The notes below the pieces were generated by a model, which did no database searches, had not been told where the DNA came from, and saw only the letters and a program-made list of their open reading frames with translations. From Theropithecus gelada (lineage: Eukaryota; Chordata; Mammalia; Primates; Cercopithecidae): a stretch of DNA of 64,000 nucleotides. Each line of letters starts with the position of its first letter. Within the stretch, counting starts at the first letter, position 1. Made by a program: the position numbers and the translations under genes. The stretch spans positions 17,010,965-17,074,964 of the forward strand of contig NC_037682.1 of NCBI RefSeq assembly GCF_003255815.1. The letters are read 5' to 3'. Of this stretch, positions 58,861-64,000 are shown piece after piece.

Positions 58861-59263
58861 CAGTTATTCCAACATTGGGACAAGTTTGTGCTTCACTAAA
58901 AACTAATATTTATTATTTTTTGATCAATCAGGATTCCCTCTTATGCTTTAAAAAGGGGACTTAATAGGAGAAAGAAAGCGTCATTGAGCTACCAGTCAAC
59001 TCTTTGGATTTCTCCTTTACTGAAATATGTGTGGTTTCCATCTTAGAAAATATCAGCTCTGAAAGAGTGGAAGCTCATCTATTCCTGTCTACACATGTGA
59101 GAGAAGAGACTCTGAATTGACCAAGAAGCAGAGCAATGGCCACTGCTGAGAAGGCAAAGGGAAAGACACAATTGTATCCTGTGGCTAGTGAATGAATGTT
59201 CAATCAAAGTGCCTCTGTGTTGTGCAATCCTCTATTTTGGTACTTCTGAAGACTCACAGTTAA
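58861..59263. other. Intergenic sequence, nothing recognised
   Basis: No gene or repeat family seen. Confidence 0.4.
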
Positions 59264-59395
59264 AAAGTAGGCATCACTACATTCCAGTCTGGGCAACAGA
59301 ACAAGACTTCATCTCAAAACAAAACAAGAAAACAAAAACAACCTCCCTCCTCAAAAAAAAAAGAAAAGAAAAAAAAAAAAAAACAAAAACAGCCA
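59264..59395 (+). mobile_element. Alu 3'-end fragment with long A-rich tail
   Basis: Only the last part of the right arm ('actacattccagtctgggca', 'caagacttcatctc') is present, then a degenerate A-rich tail to about 59395. Confidence 0.8.
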
Positions 59396-60944
59396 TCAAG
59401 TAAAGAGACTTATTTTTAGGGATAATGCTTAAATAAACTGAGAATGTAGACCATTGGAGAAAAGCCCTCTTTGATGAAAATGTTTTCCTACCCCAAACTT
59501 TTATTTCTGATCACAGAATTAAATTTACAGAATTAAATTCAACAAAGAAATAAATTTATATAAATAATACAACTTATAATAATTTTTCAAAAATGTTATA
59601 GACTTCAAGACTGAAAGAAACTTAAAGAATTCAAAATTAAATATTAATGCTAAATGGAAAAATGGAAGCAAAACATGACTACAGGGATCCAAAGATTAAG
59701 AAGATTCAAACAGTGAGCCAAACCAGGTGTTCTTCTATGGAATAGGCAGGTGGGAATGGAAGTTTCTGAAAGAGCTCAGCAAAATGGCATACTATTATGT
59801 AGGTAATCTGTATTAATTCATGGTCTTTTTAACTTTTTATTTCTTAACTAATTCCCTTTTCCCACTTCGGGCCTGTTACTAATGCATTGATAACTTGGTA
59901 TCAATGCATTGCCATAATATTGAATAACTAACATTATATAAAATTGAGTCAGCCTTAATCGGTATTTAAATTTTAAAAATAAATAATATGTAATGAAAAC
60001 TGTGCTTACGTTCGATTCCTAAGCAAAGTCCAATAATGTTGATGGTTGTATTATGAATGTTGTGTGCTAAATATGCTTTTGGTTGTTGCTCTCATTTTTG
60101 TTGAAAACACCTTGAAGATTTAAAACCTGTGTTATTCTAGACATATTTACTCTCAAAACATCAGTTTCCTGTGTGTAAAATAAGAAGCTATAAGGAGGTG
60201 AGCATAAACTCACTTCTGCTCTAATATCCCTAGGATTATGTTAGAAATACTTACCAGGTAACTAACTTTTTATTCCCCATTCACCTTCTGACTTCACTGT
60301 TTTTGAGCTGCAGTTCATTTTCCACTAGAAAAATTAAATTTGACGCTGAAAGATTACAAAAAAATGATCCATTGTAACATTCAGTATAATCCATTTGGGG
60401 CAAACATTCTGTGTCCAGAGAAGACATCTGTGCCTTTCTTAAGAAGGCTGTTTCCTTAGGAGAAACAAGGCTTTTTATATTTTGCTCTGAGGCTTTTGAG
60501 ATCAGCTTTTTGATCTCACATCAGATCCCAAGAACTCAAACTCTGACATTCAAATCTCTAGTGGGATACGATATGTGAGCAATTATACAGTTCCACTGGG
60601 GAATTGATTAAACACAAAATGAAATGATGTAAGATGTTTTTCTACATCGTGAGAATGCCTCAAAGAAACATATTTTGGCTTTTGAAATGGTAGGTTACTA
60701 TATGAAAAATTTGATTATGTTTATTATCTAATTTGATTTAACCAGCTCAAAGCAACTTATCAAGCAACTACTATATTATTCTATGCAAACTGATGGTACA
60801 ATAAATTGAAAAGAAGCAAAGATGTATCTGGTGATTGAGAAAGAAAATTATAAATGAGTGTAATAACTCCAATATGTACTATGATAGAGATGTATCTGCC
60901 TTCAAATGAAATGCTGGCCACACAAGGTCAGAAAACATCAAAAG
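59396..60944. other. Intergenic sequence, nothing recognised
   Basis: AT-rich DNA with no open frame of interest or clear repeat family. Confidence 0.4.
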
Positions 60945-61030
60945 ACCTTCATTGAACAAATAAGTTCACTCTGTGAGTATTTTCTTCCAGGTATTGTTCT
61001 AGGTACCAGGTACAAAACGGAGAAGAGGAG
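60945..61030 (+). mobile_element. L2 LINE 3' remnant
   Basis: 'ttcattgaacaaataagttc' and 'ggtattgttctaggtaccag' match the L2 3' end pattern. Confidence 0.5.
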
Positions 61031-61227
61031 AATAATTTGAACTGGGCATTCAGAATTATGTCAAGTACAGAATAGTGGATTTGAAACAGGAGGGAAAACA
61101 ACATAAACAATTAAGTGGAAATTGGAAAGTCCATGGCATGATTGGAGAATTGAAAATGAGATTGAGAACGTGTTTTCTAATGGAGAGAGATAAGTAGAGC
61201 TGAAAGACATATAAAACAAGTTAATCT

Positions 61228-61375
61228 AAAACTATGTGTGTGTATGTGTGTATATATATGTGTGTGTTCATTTAAAATTGTGTATGTATACATCTATAGC
61301 TATATCGTTATATACACACACCTATATGTGTGTGTGTGTATATGTATCTATACATACATACACATATATATGGCT
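61228..61375. repeat. Complex (TG/TA)n repeat tract
   Basis: Alternating GTGT, TATA, ACAC and ACAT runs over about 150 bases. It produces a spurious open frame. Confidence 0.9.
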
Positions 61376-61439
61376 AAATTGTCTTGAAATTCACTACAAG
61401 GAACTAGAACATTATGCAATTAATAAAGAGAATATTTAT

Positions 61440-61985
61440 TTAAAAATATTTATAAGTAGGTGTATTTGTCATCTTTGGTTGGATGTGGCAGATTAACTTT
61501 TTTAAGTGGCTTAAGCAAAAGTGGGAATTTATTGCTTACATAACTTAAAAATCTGGGCATAGATTAGATGAGAGAGAATCCAAGTGTTCAAAACATTTGC
61601 CATTCTCCAGCTCTCTACTATCCTTTGCTTTTTGATGACTAAACTCTCAAGCAGATTCTCTCTTTTTAGTAAAGAGAACTATGAGATATTTTGGGCAGTT
61701 TCTACCTGCCCAGAGGATTAGCCTAAGTAGAAAGAAGCTCTTTTCCAATAATTCTAACAAAATCTCACAGCTGAGGCAATGGCTCACTGGTGCTTATCCA
61801 GAAACAAATCAGCAGATCTCTTGATGACTGGCCATGAATGCTTCCCAAATACACTGGATGCCAAGACAGAGACCCACCAAGAACAGGAGAGGTTGGATCC
61901 CTACAGAAAAATTAAGGTGGTATTAGTGACTGATAGTTTTTCTTTTAAAGTCTATTTTGTGTTGTATTAATATAGCTTCTCCAGA
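61440..61985. other. Probable old interspersed repeat, family unassigned
   Basis: 'gggaatttattgcttacata' followed by 'ctctcaagcagattctctct' resembles a common medium-reiteration repeat, but I could not name it. The 63-codon open frame at 61779-61970 has no family resemblance. Confidence 0.35.
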
Positions 61986-61989
61986 GCTC

Positions 61990-62890
61990 TTTCAATTATT
62001 ACTGCATAAAATTTTGTGAGTCTTTTATATTTATTATGCCTTTATAATAGAAAAGATATTTTTGATATCACAGAGTTTTGTTTGCTTTTCTGTTCAATCT
62101 GACAAACTTCATCTTGCAATTTTTGTGTCTAGAGTACTCTTGGTTAATACACATATGGGTAGAATTAATGTTACTACTGATTCTGCTGAATTAAGTTTAC
62201 CATCTTGATACTGCATCTTTACTTGCTTCAAGTATTTCTTGTTTCTTCCATTCACCTCTTTTTGAGTTGGATTATTTTTTATGATTCCATTTATTTTGTA
62301 TGCTCTATTGGCTTCTTATTTTAAGACTTTTAAAAATTGTGATACTTTTGCAGCAATTTACAATATATTTAGTAATAAATTATTGATCTTCCATAGACCC
62401 TAAAAGAGTAAACATCTTAGTCCTCTTTATCCATGATGCTATTGTTGTAGACTTTACTTTTACAGACTCTATAAATGCTGTTTCACTGGTGTATTTTCTT
62501 AAGACTGATATATTTTAGAGCAATTTAAAATAACATAAATTTGATCATTGACATAATTTCTCATACTCTGTATTTATTTGCATAACTTTGAATTTCTATC
62601 TGATATCATTTTGCTTCTTGGATATGTTATTTTAACATTCCTGGTAGCGCACACCTGTGATCAATGAATTATGTCAGTTTTTGTTAGATTAAATTTTTTT
62701 ATTAATTTTAGAAAGAGATTTCCATTGTGTATATGATTCCGGGTTGACAGTTTTGTTGTTTTCCCAACAACATTTCAGTTTCTCATCTTTTTTTCCTATA
62801 ATAATTTTTGTAGTTACTGCCAGGAAATCTGGTGTAACGCTTACAACACTGGAATGTAATGCTTACAACATTACAACAGATTTCTTCCTT
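61990..62890 (-). mobile_element. Ancient L1M-like sequence, antisense
   Basis: T-rich sequence with the character of antisense old L1, continuous in style with the clearer L1M at 63195-64000. Assignment is tentative. A short tandem motif ('gtaa(c/t)gcttacaaca') lies at about 62834-62872. Confidence 0.45.
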
Positions 62891-62894
62891 TAGA

Positions 62895-63120
62895 TCAGTC
62901 GTTCTACAGTAGAAGTGAATTTGTGTCTCCACCACCAAAATGGTTCATTCGGCAAAGGTAGAGACATTTTGATGTCACACCTGGAAGGAGATACTGCTCA
63001 CATCTAGTGCACAGAGGTCAGGATGCCGGTAACCATCCTACCGCTCTCAGCATAGTGCCCAACATCAACCATTTTCCAGTAAAAAAATATTAATAATGCT
63101 GATGTTGCAAAGCCCCACTT
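62895..63120 (-). mobile_element. MER20-like hAT-Charlie DNA transposon remnant
   Basis: The plus strand reads the complement of MER20: 'ggcaaaggtagagacatttt', 'gatgtcacacctgg', 'cacatctagtgcacagaggt' and 'ggatgccggtaaccatccta'. Non-autonomous, no coding part. It appears to interrupt antisense L1M. Confidence 0.75.
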
Positions 63121-63194
63121 GATGTGTAACGACTCTTCCTTTCATATTTTCTCTTTTACTTTTTTTCCTTCACCACGAGTGTGATGTGACGTGA

Positions 63195-64000
63195 TGTGAT
63201 GTGTGTGTGAATTCTGCTTAGTTCTAAGATCTTGAATCTATGGCTTGGTGTCTTTTGTTAACTTCAGAAAATTGTTAGTCATTATATTTAAACATATTCT
63301 CTTTGGCTTAACTTTATCTTAAAAAAAAAAAAAACCTCAGAGTTTCCAATTACAGTTATTTTGATTATTTGATATTGTTACACAGATTTTAGATGTGTTC
63401 TTTTTTTCTCTTTGTGTCTAATTTTGAGCATTTTATACTGATTGATCTTTAATTTCACTAATATATTACTCAGCTATGTTGAGACTACTCTCATACCCCT
63501 TAAATAATTCTTTATTACTTTCTTACTGTAATTTCTAGCTGTTTTACTGATTCAGTTTTATATTTTCCACGACTTTGCTGAAATTCACTATTTATGCATG
63601 TGGTCTATCTTTTCCAATAGAGCCCCTAACAATCATAGTTATTCTATATTGCCTGTATAATATTTCTAATGTCTAGGCTATATCCGAATCTGGTTCTGTT
63701 TATTTGTTTTCTTACAGTGAGTTGTTCTCCCCTACATATATGTTCTCCCACATAATTTTTGTTAAAGATTGATATTATTTGTAGAACAATAGATGCTGAG
63801 TAAATCACATTAAATGTGTAGAGTTGAGCTGGGCTTCGATTCTGTTGATACTATGGTTATATTAATGCACCACAAGTTACAGATTCCTCTAATGTAACCT
63901 TATATTTCAGTAGGACACTGATTTGTCAGAGATTCTGGATGCCTAATTTACCTAAGCTTTAAGTCTTCCCTTTGCTACTTCAGAAAGAAACTATCTTCAG
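63195..64000 (-). mobile_element. Ancient L1M, antisense, running off the window
   Basis: The complement strand follows an old L1M: 'gtgatgtgtgtgtgaattct', 'cttgaatctatggcttggtg', 'gagtttccaattacagttat', 'tatatccgaatctggttctg'. The element continues beyond the right edge. Confidence 0.65.

Noticed and set aside
1..64000. CRISPR arrays, tRNA or rRNA genes, bacterial operons or phage systems
   Set aside because: Composition, repeats and genes are all mammalian; no spacer-repeat arrays or cloverleaf sequences were seen.

Overview
This is a non-coding-rich, AT-rich stretch of primate nuclear DNA holding part of a class II olfactory receptor (OR) cluster. Three receptors can be named from their proteins: OR5F1, OR5I1 and OR5W2. 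In human these lie together on chromosome 11q (11q11-q12), there on the opposite strand, so the window reads in reverse of the human chromosome. The organism is most likely an Old World monkey, probably a cercopithecine such as a macaque or baboon. The three proteins are close to, but not identical with, the human ones as I remember them. Two full-length Alus (32700-32995 and 41826-42120) also carry the 'GGCTCAAGCC' and 'GATCCGGCCAC' variants I associate with the monkey AluYR lineage.

Layout: 1-3330 is LINE-1 debris, including an L1M whose 3' part is present twice in opposite orientations. OR5F1 (5409-6350, +) is followed by L1M, Alu and L1P fragments and then OR5I1 (14575-15519, +). From 17.4 to 22.2 kb lie a 5'-truncated L1P with a long ORF2 remnant, a Tigger DNA transposon fossil and more L1. 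From 22.2 to 41.8 kb the non-genic DNA is built from old direct duplications (copies A, B and C) around OR5W2 (35120-36052, +). A second OR of family 5 (42971-43912, +) follows copy C. From 48.8 to 54.0 kb sits an old, non-coding endogenous retrovirus with two LTRs on the minus strand. Immediately beyond it is the only minus-strand receptor (54248-55180). The last 9 kb are gene-free: MIR, L2, Alu, MER20 and L1M remnants.

All five receptors are single-exon coding regions with full seven-helix OR signatures and no stops or frameshifts. Each has a plausible 3' splice site 15-95 bases upstream of its ATG, as expected for OR genes with non-coding 5' exons. They would act independently: each olfactory neuron normally expresses one OR, coupled through the olfactory G protein to cAMP signalling. 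I found no tRNA, rRNA, CRISPR or bacterial-type feature and no convincing new system. The most interesting points are the nested duplication history, two receptors I cannot match to an intact human gene, the short OR5F1-OR5I1 interval, and a provirus lying directly downstream of a receptor in the same orientation.
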